Assembly (NCBI RefSeq): GCF_011386835.1
Contig: NC_088800.1
Coordinates: 24,170,572-24,234,571 of the forward strand
Direction of reading: 5' to 3'
Length of the DNA: 64,000 nucleotides
Source of the DNA: Chrysemys picta bellii
Lineage: Eukaryota; Chordata; Testudines; Emydidae
The position numbers were made by a program, and so were the translations under genes. Positions within the stretch are counted from its first letter, which is position 1. Each line of letters opens with the position of its first letter. Shown here in pieces: positions 9,739 through 21,654 of this stretch. The notes under the pieces were generated by a model, which had not been told where the DNA came from, ran no database searches, and was given only the letters and a program-made list of their open reading frames with translations.

Positions 9739-12640
9739 CAGGGTCGGCTCTAGGTTTTTTGCTGCCCCAAGCAAAAAATTTTTTGAGAGCTCCCCCCCCG
9801 CCCCTGCGCACTTTTTTTTGGCTTTTACACATGTTTGCACTTTGCAGTTTTGTTTTGACTGTTTAAAATTAAAAAAAAAATGAAAACAGAGAATTTGTAG
9901 TTAGTGAAATAAAATAATTTCCTACTAGTGTAATTTTAACATTTAACAAAAACACAATTACAAACAATTTGAGTTCAACTATACACTGTAATGAAAAACG
10001 TTAGTGTCTTCCAGTTTCTCATAAATTAAATGAATTTATATGAACTGAATTTTTCTGGTTTTTATACTTGTGTAGTCTTTTAATAAGTCAGTGAAATCTA
10101 ATTTTTTTGCAATAGTACTTTCAATTGAAATTAATGCCAGTCCTGACATACGATTTTGAGACATGGTGGACCTCAAATAACTTTTTAATAATTTCAGTTT
10201 TGAGAAACTGCGCTCACCAGAAGCCACTGATACTGGTTATGTTAAAAGAATGCATAATGCTATAGCAGTGTTTGGAGTAAAAAAATCATTTCTTGCTATA
10301 AATCTAATACTTTTAGAGGAGAAGTTTTAGGACCTATTAGCTCAGGTAAAGCTATTAATTCATCATACAATTCTACTGCATCAATGTCAGCAGTGTTATC
10401 AGTACTGAGCGCTAAATGTAGGTCTTGGCACTGCTTCATGAGGTCTTCTTTGGAAAACTGATTTTTAATATTTCCAATATCGTATAAAAATTCGAAAGTT
10501 TCACAATGACCATGCAACTGACAAAATCTTTCTTCAATGGAAGTTATAGCTACATCCAAAATACAATAGAAACATTCAACCTTAAACCTTTCGTTTGGAT
10601 CGAGAATAGGATCATCATGAGCCTCATAACAAAACTGTCTTGTTTTTTTCCGAGGACGAATGAATTTTTGAGGTGCAAACGTTGGTTCAAAATCAAGATC
10701 CTCTGCTATTGTTGTTGCTTCTTTGACAGTTTCTTCAAATCCTTCATCTGAACAGTATTTTTTTAAATATTCCAGCGTTTTATTCAAAATCATCTTTGCC
10801 TCGGATATGTCTATGGTTATGTTCTGCATAACTTCGCTGGTCAAATTAATTTGATTTAGAATATTGTGCCAAATAACCGTGCAACATGAAAATTGAAACT
10901 GCATCATTTTCTGAGCCAATGTTTCAGCTTCATGTCGAAATGAAGGATCAGACGACAAGTCCTGGCTTATTTCGAATAGAGCATCGTAAATCTCTCCTGA
11001 TGAATATCGGAATGGTCTAATAGCTTCTATCCTGCTTTCCTATCTAGTTTGACTCAGAGGTTTAAGTGTGAGTTTTTGTTCAAGATGCTTCTTCAAGACT
11101 GCCCAACGGTGTGTGGAAGCACTAAAAAAGTTGTAAATTGCTTGCACTGTGGTAAAATATGAAACGGCATCTTTAGATGATTTGGCGGCATCGCTGACAA
11201 CCAGATTGAGTGAATGTGCATGGCAAGGAATGAAAAAAGCTCGATTGTTTAAATTCAATATTCTTTGCTGTACACCTGCATGTCGTCCTCGCATGTTTGA
11301 GCCATTATCGTACCCTTGGCCGCGATATTTTCTAAAGTTATTCCATATTGTTCCAATCTCTGTAGAATTACATCTGTGAGGGCTTTCCCAGTAGTTTCAT
11401 TCACTGGTATAAATTCTAGAAAGTGTTTACAAATTTTCACTTCTGCATTTTCATCAATTTTCAGAAATCGTAAAACTATTGACATTTGCTCAGTTTTGCT
11501 CAGATCTTGAGTACAATCAATTATAATTGAGTAATATTTGGCATGTTTCAAATTCAATAAAATTTCATTACGCACTCCATTAGAAATTAATTCTATTATC
11601 TCATTTTGTGTATTTTTACCCAAATAATGGGTGTGAATCTCTCCATCTTTCACTCTTCGTATATGCTCAGCCATAACATTATCAAATTTTGCCAATAACT
11701 CAACCAATTTTAAGAAATTTCCATTGTTATTCTCCTATAAAATATCCGAGGATCCACGGAATGCGAGGCACTGTTTGGCTAGGAAATTAATGATTGCCAG
11801 TAAATGTTCCAACACTGCTTGCCAACGTAGAATTTCTGAATTTAGTTGACGTTGCTGTACCGCATCGATTGTTGTACCGGTTTGACAGCTCAATCCAATT
11901 TGTCAATGAGCATAAATGATTTTTTGATGTTCTTTCAAATGCTGATGCAAATTTCGCCAGTCATTAAAACCTGCAGTTGCCAGAAAAATGTCCGAGTTAC
12001 AGAACAGTTTGCAGCAAAAACAAAAAACTACATCTTTGGTCTGTGAATACACTAACCACGATCTATTAATTTGTTCCCCATTTTTCATTTTTTTCTTCAT
12101 ACTGGATGGCATAAATAGACAATTCGACTCATTAAATGGATATTCAAATGTAGGATCTAGTTTTGATGGACCTTTTTTCGCAATAATAATTCGCATTGTA
12201 TCAGTAATTATTGTCGGCCATGTACTTGGATAACAGTTCTTCATTTCTGGACTCTTCAGCTGAAGTAATAAATCTTTGGATTGTGATTGTTCGTCTTTAT
12301 CAGTTAGTGAAGATAATCTTTGGTCAGATTGTTGTTCATCTTTATCAATTGATAAAGGTAATCTTTGGTTCGATCAGTCTTCATCAGTTGATGAATAATC
12401 ACCTTCAGTGCATTGCTTAGAGCTTTCTCCTTGATTATCGACTTTTTTAAAATACTTTTTTGAAGTACAAGATAGTTTTTCTAATTCTTTTTGCCATTTC
12501 TCTCTTTGTTGCCAGTAAGCAGCACCAGAAAGTCATTTGCGTTTGTCCCGGCATTTTAGCCCTATAACCACTGGCACCAATGCAAAACGGAAATTAGTGC
12601 GAATGGCGCCGATAGGGCAGCACAGTACACACACGTAATC
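9739..12640 (-). mobile_element. Decayed autonomous-type hAT transposon (ZMYM/TTF family)
   Basis: The left (3') end reads CAGGGTCGGCTCTAGG then GCTGCCCCAAGC. Nearly the same end words occur in the small element at 21932. From about 12560 down to 10036 the minus strand carries a broken transposase gene. The 5' (right) terminus is not clear: no partner of CAGGGTCGGC was found to the right and ACCATGCT (9731-9738) is not repeated there. The boundary given is therefore approximate, and the GC-rich block to 13205 could belong to the element. Confidence 0.75.
10036..12560 (-). pseudogene. hAT transposase pseudogene, TTF zinc finger + DUF4371 + dimerisation domain
   Basis: Transposases of this group cut and paste hAT DNA elements; relatives include the ZMYM1-like proteins of vertebrates. 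Domains appear in order on the minus strand. An N-terminal basic start resembling KRKLSGAAYWQQREKW at about 12545 is broken by a stop. A TTF-type zinc finger lies at 12244-11903, with FCFCCKLF and a following LHQHLKEH. The RNase H-like core starts at 11707-11255, with IIDCTQDLSKTEQMS holding the first likely catalytic Asp. Then, after a frameshift near 11290, come GQGYDNGSNMRG with the second likely Asp and PCHAHSLNLV. An intact 220-codon stretch at 10958-10296 covers the helical insertion region. The C-terminal dimerisation segment, with ERSFSKLKLLKSYLRS, lies at 10215-10036. Stops occur near 12545, 12375 and 11885, with at least two frame changes, so no functional product is expected. The domain order and total length of about 840 codons match a once full-length enzyme. 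Confidence 0.9.
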
Positions 12641-13205
12641 GTGATTTGATATTTTTCACGTCACACTCCTATTGCACTACTTTACTTGCCGTAGGTAAGG
12701 CGCTAGTCATTGGGGCGAGAGCGCTCCCCACGAGCTCGGATACACACTGGACCCAGCCCTGCTGGCGTTTTCCCAGCGCTAAGGCTGCCCAGCTGGGAGC
12801 CCGAGGGGCATGCAATGGAGGGAGCTCTGTGGCTGGAGGAGCCAAGGAAGAGGTGCTGGGCTTGCTGGGCAGATGCTGCCCCTCTCTGCCAGGTCGCTCG
12901 CCCCCTGCAGGAGGGGAGGCAGAAGGAGACTCCAGACACTGGAGTGCTGTGAGGGGCTGGGGAGGGAGGCAGCAGCCTCTAGGGCTCCAGCAGGCAGAAG
13001 CTCCCCAGGGATCCTGGGGACACTCCCGCCTGGCCCGACTCTTACCTTGCTGCGGATCTGGCCTGAGGTGGAATCATCTTCGGTCACCGCCGCTCCCAGG
13101 GCCAGGGGTTGGGGCTGCTGCTGTATCCCAGCCCTGCTCATCCTTGGGCTTCGCCTTGGCCCTGACACGAGCTGGGCTCAGCCTGGGCTGCGGCTCCTCA
13201 GAGCA
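12641..13205. other. GC-rich, CpG-containing block beside the hAT gene
   Basis: Base composition changes sharply from AT-rich transposase DNA to GC-rich sequence with many CpG (for example GGGGCGAGAGCGCTCC near 12715) and returns to AT-rich after 13205. Long frames on both strands (up to 189 codons) are expected from low stop-codon density and show no domain. It may be the 5' end or promoter region of the adjacent hAT element, or a separate GC-rich repeat. No splice or TATA signal decides it. Confidence 0.4.
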
Positions 13206-15068
13206 GTCAATATAGTACATTTTGCAAACAATAAACTTGCTCAGGGGAAAAAAAGGTTAGGTTAAAAAAATTAGTGTCATTCTAACACTGGGATCCAAAG
13301 TCACACCTTTAGCACTGTTACATTTTACACGTGGTAGACTGACTTTTACATATTTGAAATTTGAACACTTCTTTTAGTGGCTTCCTGATTATACATAAAT
13401 ATAATTGTAAATGTTTACACTTTTTTTAAGTATAGGAGTGACATTGGACTGTAGTCAGTGTTGTGCTGTACTTCTATGGTAAGAAAGGACAACAAACACT
13501 TTTCAAGGAAATATTCTATTGCTCATTTCAAGAGAAAAATCAACAGTTAACATGTTTTCTACTGATCATTTTTGAACAATGTAGGAATAGTCCTGTGACA
13601 GATAGGGCAACTTTCTGCAATGTCTTTGGGAGACTATATTATATTAAGTGTGTGAATTATTTTTGTATCATTGTGGGCCAGGGATTGTATGTACTGCATG
13701 AGTGGGGGAAGGTTACCAAGCTGCTCCAGGAAGTGAAAACAGTAGGGGATGATCAAGGCAAATTCACATGAACTTGAACAGCTTTTAAGGGAGTATTGCT
13801 CATGAAATAGGAAATGAACACGATCCCATTGTCTCCAAAGTGCTATCTTTGTTTTGTTTCTTTTATTCAAAGTAAAAGATAAGACCTAATTTCCTTCTCT
13901 GGCAGCCAACCAGACAATTTGGCAGTCTCCCAAAGTGAATACTTTTGAAGGGAAATTAAACTAACCCCCCTAACAACTGATCAGAACAATGTATGTGGAG
14001 GGAAGGAAAGGATAAGGGGTGGGGGGTATCACATGAACTCTTCTAAACAATGGAAGAAAAGTTCTGTTGACTTAGGGCTGGATTATGATACCCTTACTTA
14101 TAGTGAATCAGTGGAACTACTTGTGGATTAAAAGATGTTGCTTAACAATATTAAAAAAGGGTATCAGAATCTATACTTTGTGGAGTACAAATGACATGTC
14201 AACATCCTATCAGGAAAGTGACCATGTGGTCCTATAGGAGGTGGAATTAAACTTCACATAGCACTCATGCTTTAAACACAAACATAATTAAGACATCATC
14301 AATTAAATACCTTTTCAAATTTGATTGGAAAACTGAGATTCAGTTTCCTACATCTCCAAATGGTAGTTTGTTCCTTAACTGAGAAACATAAATTGTTCCT
14401 TAGTTTGTGAATATGCTAAAGATAGTGCCCCAAATATCTCTAACTTATATTTGAAGGATACAGAAAATCAGAATGTGATCTTGATGCTGTAATTCTGATG
14501 ATCTTGAAACTAATGCAATTTAATTATAGAAATAACTAAAAATCAATTTGTGTCCAACTTGCTTATTAGCTATTACTTAAGTTCATAAAACCTTTGATGC
14601 CATGAAGTTAGATGATCACTTCCCAACACTGGTATTTTCAATTACTATAATAAACGGTTTCTTTTCTATGAAACTGATTTCATGCCTTTTGGCTATTTCT
14701 AATTTATTTTTCCCCCCAACTATCAAGATTCGGATTGCAGAAGCTATTACAGGAGGGCTTCTCTCCAAGGTGCATGTCATTCACATCAGGACACATGCAG
14801 CAGCCTGTCACCCATGAAAAGTGCTCTCAGCGTGCAAGAAAAAGAACTAAGGTATTGTACTTAGTAAAATCAAACATGTAGAGTGGCATTTATTGTCACT
14901 GGATAGCATTTAGTGTGTGTGTGTGTATGATATAATCAAGGATATAATCTGCAATTTATGTAAGGCCTTATGTTTCCATCATTAGGGTGATAGATTATAG
15001 GGATCTGCTATTCTCCCTATCAGTAGGAAGGTCAGGAAACCTACAGTACGGAACAGAAGTGTCTCCAT
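13206..15068. other. No gene seen; AT-rich DNA
   Basis: Only short frames, with no recognised repeat ends. A small TG run lies near 14919-14932. A stretch at 14727-14816 begins after a pyrimidine run and stays open but lacks a convincing splice structure. Confidence 0.45.
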
Positions 15069-15443
15069 AAAGCAATTAGGACTGTCAAGCAATTAAAAAA
15101 ATTAATCACAATTAATCGCACGATTAATTGCACTATTAAACAATAATAGAATATAATTTATTTAAATTATTTTTGATGTTTTCTACATTTTCAAATATAT
15201 TGATTTCAAATACAACACAGAGTACAAAGTGTACAGTGCTCACTTTATATTTATTTTTGATTACAAGTATTTGCACTGTAAGAAAACAAAAGAAATAGTA
15301 TTTTTCAATTCACCTAATACAAGTATTGTAGTGCAATCTCTTTAGCATGAAAGTTGAACTTAAAATTGCAGAATTATGTACAATAAAACTGCATTCAAAA
15401 ATAAAACAAGGTAATCTTGTTAAGCCTGCAAGTCCATTCAGTC

Positions 15444-15765
15444 ATAAGAACATAAGAATGGCCGTACTGGGTCAGACCAAAGGTCCATCCAGCCCAGTAT
15501 CCTGTCTACTGACAGTGGCCAATACCAGGTGCCCCAGAGGGAGTGAATCTATGATCAAGTGATCTCTCTCCTGCCATCTATCACCACCCTTTGACAAACA
15601 GAGGCTAGGGACATCATTCCTTATGCATCCTGGCAAATAGCCATTAATGGACTTCACCTCCATGAATTTATCCAGTACTCTTTTAAACCCTGTTATAGTC
15701 CTAGCCTTCACAACCTCCTCAGGTAAGGAGTTCCACAAGTTGACTGTGTGCTGTGTGAAGAAGAG
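15444..15765 (-). mobile_element. CR1 LINE 3' fragment nested in the hAT composite
   Basis: Plus-strand reading starts ATAAGAACATAAGAATGGCC, then GGTCAGACCAAAGGTCCATC, reverse complement of a common CR1 3' end. The other side (GGAGTTCCACAAGTTGACTG, GTGTGAAGAAG) corresponds to the ORF2 C-terminal region. CAGTC occurs on both sides (15439-15443 and 15766-15770), a plausible short target duplication. Removing it rejoins hAT sequence that matches the right arm (AGTCC...CAGTCCTACTTCTTG versus AGTCCACTCAGTCCTACTTC), so the CR1 is younger than the hAT copy. Confidence 0.9.
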
Positions 15766-15789
15766 CAGTCCTACTTCTTGTTTAGCTAA

Positions 15790-16255
15790 TCACTCAGACA
15801 AATGTAAAAAGTTTGTTTACATTTGAAGGATATAATGTTGCCCGCTTCTGGTTTACAATGTCAACTGAAAATAAGAACAGGCATTCTCATGGCACTGTTG
15901 TAGTCGGCGTCGCAAGATATTTACGTACCAAATGCGCTAAAGATTCATATGTCCCTTCATGCTTCAACCACCATTCCAGGGGAGATGTGTCCATACTGAT
16001 GACGGGTTCTGCTCAATGACGATCCAAAGCAGTGCAGACTGACACATGTTCATTTTCATTATATGAGTCAGATGCCACCAGCAGAAGGTTGATTTTCTTT
16101 TTTGGTGGTTCGGGTTCTGTAGTTTCTGCATTGGAGTGTTGCTCTTTTAAGACTTCTGAACGCATGCTCCATACCACGTCCCTCTCAGATTTTGGAAGGC
16201 ACTTCAGATTCTTTAACCTTGAGTCAAGTGCTTTAGCTATCTTTAGAAATCTCAC
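15790..16255 (-). pseudogene. hAT (ZBED-like) transposase C-terminal remnant, left copy
   Basis: Minus-strand reading gives RFLKIAKALDSRL, then NLKCLPKSERD, a PEPPKKKINLLLVASDS acidic linker, then after an in-frame stop ISMDTSPLEWWLKHEG and LVRKYLATPTTTVP, another stop, and ECLFLFSVDIVNQKRA. This order is the C-terminal dimerisation region of ZBED-type hAT transposases, where the usual motif is a PCERLFS-like block. A stop replaces the Cys of that block, so the gene is dead. The reading may extend further up to about 16440 (DDPAHIVHFKNTF and similar). Confidence 0.8.
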
Positions 16256-16452
16256 ATTGGTACCTTATTTGCGGTTTGTGAAATCTGCAGTGAAAGTATT
16301 CTTAAAATGAACAATGTGTGCTGGGTCATCCTCTGAGACTGTTATAACATGAAATATATGGCAGAATGCGGGTAAAACAGAGCAGAGGACATACAATTTT
16401 CACCCAAGGAGTTCAGTCACAAATTTAATTAACACATTATTTTTTTTAAATG

Positions 16453-16680
16453 AGCGTCATCAGCATGGAAGCATGTCCTCTGGAATGGTGGCCAAAGCAT
16501 GAAGGCCATATGAAAGTTTAGCATATCTGACATGTAAATACCTTGCAATGCCAGCTACGAAAGTGCCACACAAATGCCTGTTCTCACTTTCTTGTGACAC
16601 TATAAACAAGAAGAGGGCAGCATTATCTCCTGTAAATGTAAACAAACTTGTTTGTCTTAGCAATTGGCTGAACAAGAAGT
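16453..16680 (+). pseudogene. hAT (ZBED-like) transposase C-terminal remnant, right copy
   Basis: Plus-strand reading starts VISMEACPLEWWPKHEG and continues, with a frameshift near 16500, into CKYLAMPATKVPHKCLFSLS, then TINKKRAALSPVNVNKLVCL and ends SNWLNKK before a stop. It is the same domain as the left copy but points the other way. The key Glu of the ERLFS-like block reads Lys here. It starts abruptly near 16445, where the two copies are joined. Confidence 0.8.
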
Positions 16681-17056
16681 AGGACTGAGTGGACTTGTAG
16701 GCTCTGAAGTTTTACATTGTTTTGTTTTTGAGTGCAGTTATGTAACAAAACAAAATATACATTTGTAAGTTCCATTTTCACAGCAAAGAGATTGCACTAC
16801 AGTACTTGTATGAAGTGAATTGAAAAATACTAATTTTTTGTTTATAATTTTTACAGTGCAAATATTTGTAATAAAAATAATATACACTTTGATTTAAAAT
16901 ACAAAATACAATATACATGAAAATGTAGAAAAACATCCAAAATATTTAATAAATTTCAACTGGTATTCTATTGTTTAACAGCATGATTAAAATAGTGATT
17001 AATTGTGATTAATTTTTGTGAGTTAACTGCGATTAACTGACAGCCCTAAAAGCAAT

Positions 17057-18776
17057 ACTATACTTTTGCAACATCCTGATTTCTTAATATGCACACCATA
17101 GACAGTGGATCCTCAGTGGTCTGCAGTGGGGGTGCAGTCTGTGAAAATATAGGAGTTAAAGATAATCCAGCTTTTCACATGGGACCTATTTTTTAATTTC
17201 CTATAAAATAAAAATATTGCCTATTGCCTGAAGCAGCAATAAAATATGGATGGGTGGTGTTCATAGAAAACAGCATAGGTTCATACTTGTGTGATATGAA
17301 TGACAAAACCCTTTCTTACATTTTTTTCAATGACATTTTTACATTTCAGAATTAGAGTATCCTAAAGGTTGTACAATTGATTAGCTTCTCTATGTACTTT
17401 GATAGAGGAGAATTAGTAAAAGTAATTTCTCTCCCATAAAATTGGTTTTGCAATTCAGCAGCTCCTTTTCTCCCATGTATAATTAGACCTCAGTTTTATA
17501 CTCTGTAGGGGTATGTAAATCAAAAATGGAGTGAGCTTTAAAATATGCAGGCACAATACAGACTGAACACAGTCAAAGTGCATACCGATATTCAGTCATA
17601 ATACAAGGACAGATGGAATTTTGGGTCCTGTTAATTTTACTGTTTAACAAGGGCCAAATCCTGAAGTCTTTAGTCCTTCCTCACTGAAATCATTGAGGGG
17701 TGAAAGCTTGGTTCCTATTGACTTCAGTGGGACCAGGATTTCACCCTGAGAGTTTTGCTTTAGGGAGGAGTTAATGATGATAAAAGTACAAGATCACTTC
17801 TGATTTCTTGGTATACACAAAAAGTCCACTGAAATCAATGAGAGGTTTTATTTATATAAGGAATACAGGATCAGACTCTAAGTACTTACAGGCACACATC
17901 TTGACATAGAAAATTTCAGCCCTAGCAGTTAAAGTTTGTTAAAGTTATAAGCTACTTGAAAACAGGGTCTAATAATGGAAAATGTCAGGTAACCTTAACC
18001 ATAGGCATCACTGTACACCATCCATAATATATCTCATTTTTATCTCAGTGAAATTAAACATTTAAAATACATCTGATGAATCAGAACCATATCTGAATCA
18101 GGTCAAATCATTTTGCAGGATTTTAGCTGCTTATTTCTCACTGATTTCACTAGAGTTCCTTGGTTAAAACTCCGCAACAGGGAACCACTGGACGCAGTTG
18201 GGAGTGACTCCTGTTATGTGATTGGGAGGGTTCCCTTCAGAAACCTGACCACAGGGGCTAGGAAATAAAGTTTCCATTTCCTGCCAGCACTCCTGTGTGT
18301 GAGGACCTCCTTGTTACAAACACTATTGGACTACCAGGGACTACTATCCTAAGGATCCTATACATCATGACTTATCTTCATCACAGTTACTATATAACAG
18401 AGGATTTACCCTAGCTTTATGCCACATTGTGCTTCTATGAACACCAGGGCCAGGGCCCTGGAAACTGGAGAACTATGGCACTAGAAAGCTGCTGCAACTA
18501 TCCCTTTACAAAGGCCTTGGAAGTAGCCAGATCATTTGCCCTCAGGAGCTGCAGAAATTACAGTGCTACAATATTTAAATAAGCAAATTTGATTTCAATG
18601 TAAATACCCATATCTAGTAAGTGAAAGCAACTCAGTAGCAACCTCTGCACTTCCCTGACCCAGCAGCTATGATTGTAATCAACCTTTATGTTGGTCTTGC
18701 AATAGTGGGGTGGAGGCTCCTTATTCCTTCCTCTTACTGCATGGCCATATAAGGAGTAGTCGCAGTCTAGCCCCGG
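17057..18776. other. No gene seen; AT-rich DNA
   Basis: No protein-like frame. The stretch at 17640-17750 (GGGCCAAATCC ... CTTCAGTGGGACCAGGATTT) resembles short, ancient sauropsid repeats, as does a piece at 41770-41850; no firm boundaries are visible. Confidence 0.45.
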
Positions 18777-18784
18777 GTTATGAA

Positions 18785-19725
18785 TAGGGCCCTACCAAAT
18801 TCATGGACGTATCATAGACCATGAAATAAACCCTCTTCTGTGAAATCTAGCTATTGGAGGGGAAGCAGAGGGGCAGCCCTGGCCCTTCCTGCAGCCGGAG
18901 GAGGTATCCGGAGGTGAGGCTGATCTCCCCTGAAAGCAGACAGGCAGGGGAAGAGCAAGTCCTGTCCCTCCCCAGCCTGGCTAGAACTAGCAGCTAGGAG
19001 CCCCCAGCTGGAGCACTCCCAGCAACACAGGGTTGGTCAGACCCACCTCCCCATCCAGGATCCTCCTCCGGCTGCAGGAAGCGCCATGGCTGCTGCCTTC
19101 AAAGCCCAGCTCTGGCAGTGTAGAAGTGAGGATGGCAATCCTGCAACTGCCCTACAACAGATTTGAGCTCCCCCCTCCACAACCCTCTTTTGGGTCAGGA
19201 CCCCCACGGTTACAAAACATCATCATAACACAAGAACTAGGGGTCACCAAATGAAATTAATAGGCAGCAGGTTTAAAACAAACAAAAGGAAGTATTTCTT
19301 CACACAACGCATGTTCAACCTGTGGAACTCTCTGCCAGAGGATGTTGTGAAGGCCAAGACTATAACAGAGTTCAAAAAAGAACTATATAAATTCATGGAG
19401 GATAGGTCCATCAATGGCTATTAGCCAGGATGGGCAGGGATGGGCTCCCTAGCCTCTGTTTGCCAGAAGCTGGGATTGGGCAACAGGGGATGAATCACTT
19501 GGTAATTACCTGTTCTGTTCATTCTCTCTAAAGCACCTGGCATTGGCAACTGTTAGAAGACAGGATACTGGGCTAGATGGACCTTTGGTCTGACCCAGTA
19601 TGGCCATTCTTATGTAACACTGTGAAATTTCAGATGTAAACATCTGAAAATATAAATTGACTTATTTTTCAAATACTATGGCTGTGAAATTGACCAGAAT
19701 GGACCGTGAATTTGGTAGGGCCCTA
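18785..19725. mobile_element. hAT non-autonomous element with perfect 8-bp TSD, CR1 nested inside
   Basis: The left end is TAGGGCCCTACCAAATTCAT and the right end is GAATTTGGTAGGGCCCTA, near-perfect inverted repeats. GTTATGAA flanks both sides (18777-18784 and 19726-19733). Internal words include ACCATGAAATAAACCC and TGACCAGAATGGACCG. A CR1 fragment interrupts it at 19216-19617, between GGTTACAA and AACACTGTGAAATTTC, which are contiguous in the uninterrupted element as I remember it. No transposase frame is present. Confidence 0.9.
19216..19617 (+). mobile_element. CR1 LINE 3' fragment nested in hAT element
   Basis: It reads AACACAAGAACTAGGGGTCA, GAAATTAATAGGCAGCAGG, ACTCTCTGCCAGAGGATGTT and ends GACCCAGTATGGCCATTC with TTATG. 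This is the CR1 ORF2 C-terminus and 3' end in plus orientation. It is the same family as the minus-strand copy at 15444-15765 and the plus copy at 56975-57777. Confidence 0.9.
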
Positions 19726-19733
19726 GTTATGAA

Positions 19734-21654
19734 AGAAGCCTGTATAAAAGTGAAAAACATACAATACAAGGCATACAAATTCCAGACCCTGCCTCAAACT
19801 TCAAACTATACCCCAGTCCATCAAAGGGAAATGCGTGATAGGAACAGTGGATTTTGCAAATATTTGCTTTATGTCTATATGTTATATAAACTTCTGTACT
19901 GTATAAGATAACAGTTAATAGAGCAATAAGATACTAAATTGCAAAGCCCAGAGCAGCATAAAATTGAAAAGCACTAATGGAACAGTCCTGGGTTTATTTT
20001 CCTCTATATTTTCAAAAGTCGAGAATCCTACTTGATGTAAGCGTTGCAGTTAATAGAAATGCACAAATTAGTTCAAGCTTGTTTCTAGGAACAGAAATTG
20101 ATTTTGAAGTTGTCTGTAATGCAACTGTGCTTGACACTCACAAGGCGTTAATTAGATGACAGAATTTATTTTAATAATACATATAGATTTGTGCTTCCAG
20201 CATATTTTACCTATGATTTGCTGATCCTTGACCAGAATCTGTGTTGCAATGTATATGTCACAAAAAGCCCTGCTAACTGTTATTTTTCCTGCTACGTTAG
20301 CTTTGGTGCCTTGTGGGAGTTAAACCCACATGACCAGGGTCTGGTAGAAAGGGGCAGGTTCTCTTCTGCTTTGCTTATCGTATAGGGGTGGGGAGGAGGA
20401 AGACACCAGGGATCCAGTTTTGGCTCCCCAATTCTCAGGGCCATTCCTGAACATGCTTAGAGCTGCTTCCAGAGATTTCCAAGTTCTACCTCTGGCATAA
20501 GGTCCTTAATGAATCCTATACCAGTGGAGAATTGCCTTGCTGAGCAGAGCTCAAATACACGTATTCCCTCCCTTGATTTCCTTTCCATCCTGGAAGTGTG
20601 ATACCAGGACTGACTGCGGCATGGATGCACCATCAAAGAGTTTTTCCCTTTGACAGGGGAATTCCCTCCTGGACATTTGCAGCTCATCTAACTGGCACAA
20701 CAGAGCTGTAACCCATCTTCAGAATCTGGCCCTATGTGCTAAGTTTGGTAGTTTTTTTTTTAAAGAAATACATAAAAGAGATTGGCATCTTTTATTAGAG
20801 CATGAGTAGGCTTCCCTCCCTCCTCCTTCCCAGCAATCAGCCAACATGCCTTATTCCCAATCTTGACAGAACACCACTAGAAATGAGATCACTCAGTTCT
20901 CAGCCTCTCAGCTAAAACTGCCAGCAAGGTTACAGATTAGTATTTGTTGTGGTGCTAGCTTTTGTGGCCTGTTATCCATGGAAAAATACTGAATCCACCA
21001 GCCTCTTTCAAATGGGCCACTAAACAGTCATCCGTTGGCCACACCTGCAATCACTAGAAGAGCTGCTTAGTCAATATTTATTGGATAATTTATTTGACAT
21101 TATTTCTTATATAAAATATCTGATGAATGTTTGTTCAATTATTCACCTGTCTCTAGTCACTGCCAATCTGTTTATCTCTTTCACTAAAAAATGTGATGAA
21201 TCTTAAAAACAGAAAATATGTAGATATTTTGTTCTGTGTATAGCTTGGTGCTGTTTACTCTCCTTTCTAATTAAATAGCAGAGGGACTGCATTTAACTTT
21301 GAAAAATGTATGCACAGCGGTACTTTCTAGTGTTGTATTTTATCATTGATCTATGCACATTTCTAGGGCCAAGTTCTGCTCTCAAGTATACATACCCAGC
21401 TCCAAATGACTTCCCAAAATAAGGTCAACTTGGGCAGCAGCTTCCCAAAAGTGTCTCATGCTGGCAGTTTGAGTTTCTGTCTGCAAAGAAGTTCTTTGAT
21501 AGAAGTTCATTTTGCATAATTTTGAATGGCTGAAGTATGATTCCAAGTTTGGTATGCTGTTATGGAACTGTCAGAGCAGACAGTTTTCATGAATGAGGGG
21601 CTATTAGCAATATGTTTGGAGGTAACTTAAGTGAACAAGCCCAAGATTTTATTT
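19734..21654. other. No gene seen
   Basis: Short frames only and no repeat I can name. The short proline-free frame at 19977-20159 and the frames around 20191-20687 have no motif support. Confidence 0.45.

Larger units (their letters stand above)
15077..17048. mobile_element. Palindromic ZBED-type hAT composite with perfect 8-bp TSD
   Basis: The left end is TAGGACTGTCAAGC and the right end is GACTGACAGCCCTA, its inverted partner. Flanks are AAAGCAAT on both sides (15069-15076 and 17049-17056). Beyond the ends, the arms pair over several hundred bases: AATTAATCACAATTAATCGC-type ends, then matching AT-rich tracts, then transposase C-termini on opposite strands. Both outer ends are therefore the same (3') end of a hAT transposon, joined in a tail-out inverted dimer. 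The centre (about 16020-16445) holds extra transposase sequence from the left copy. The left arm is split by a CR1 insertion at 15444-15765. Confidence 0.85.

Noticed and set aside
12646..13215. 189-codon frame in GC-rich DNA
   Set aside because: Overlapping long frames exist on both strands, as expected for GC-rich sequence with few stops. No domain or conserved motif.
14727..14816. Possible exon after a pyrimidine-rich run (IRIAEAITGGLLSK)
   Set aside because: The acceptor would be CAAG without a clean pyrimidine-AG structure and the donor is weak. Less convincing than the candidate at 54741.
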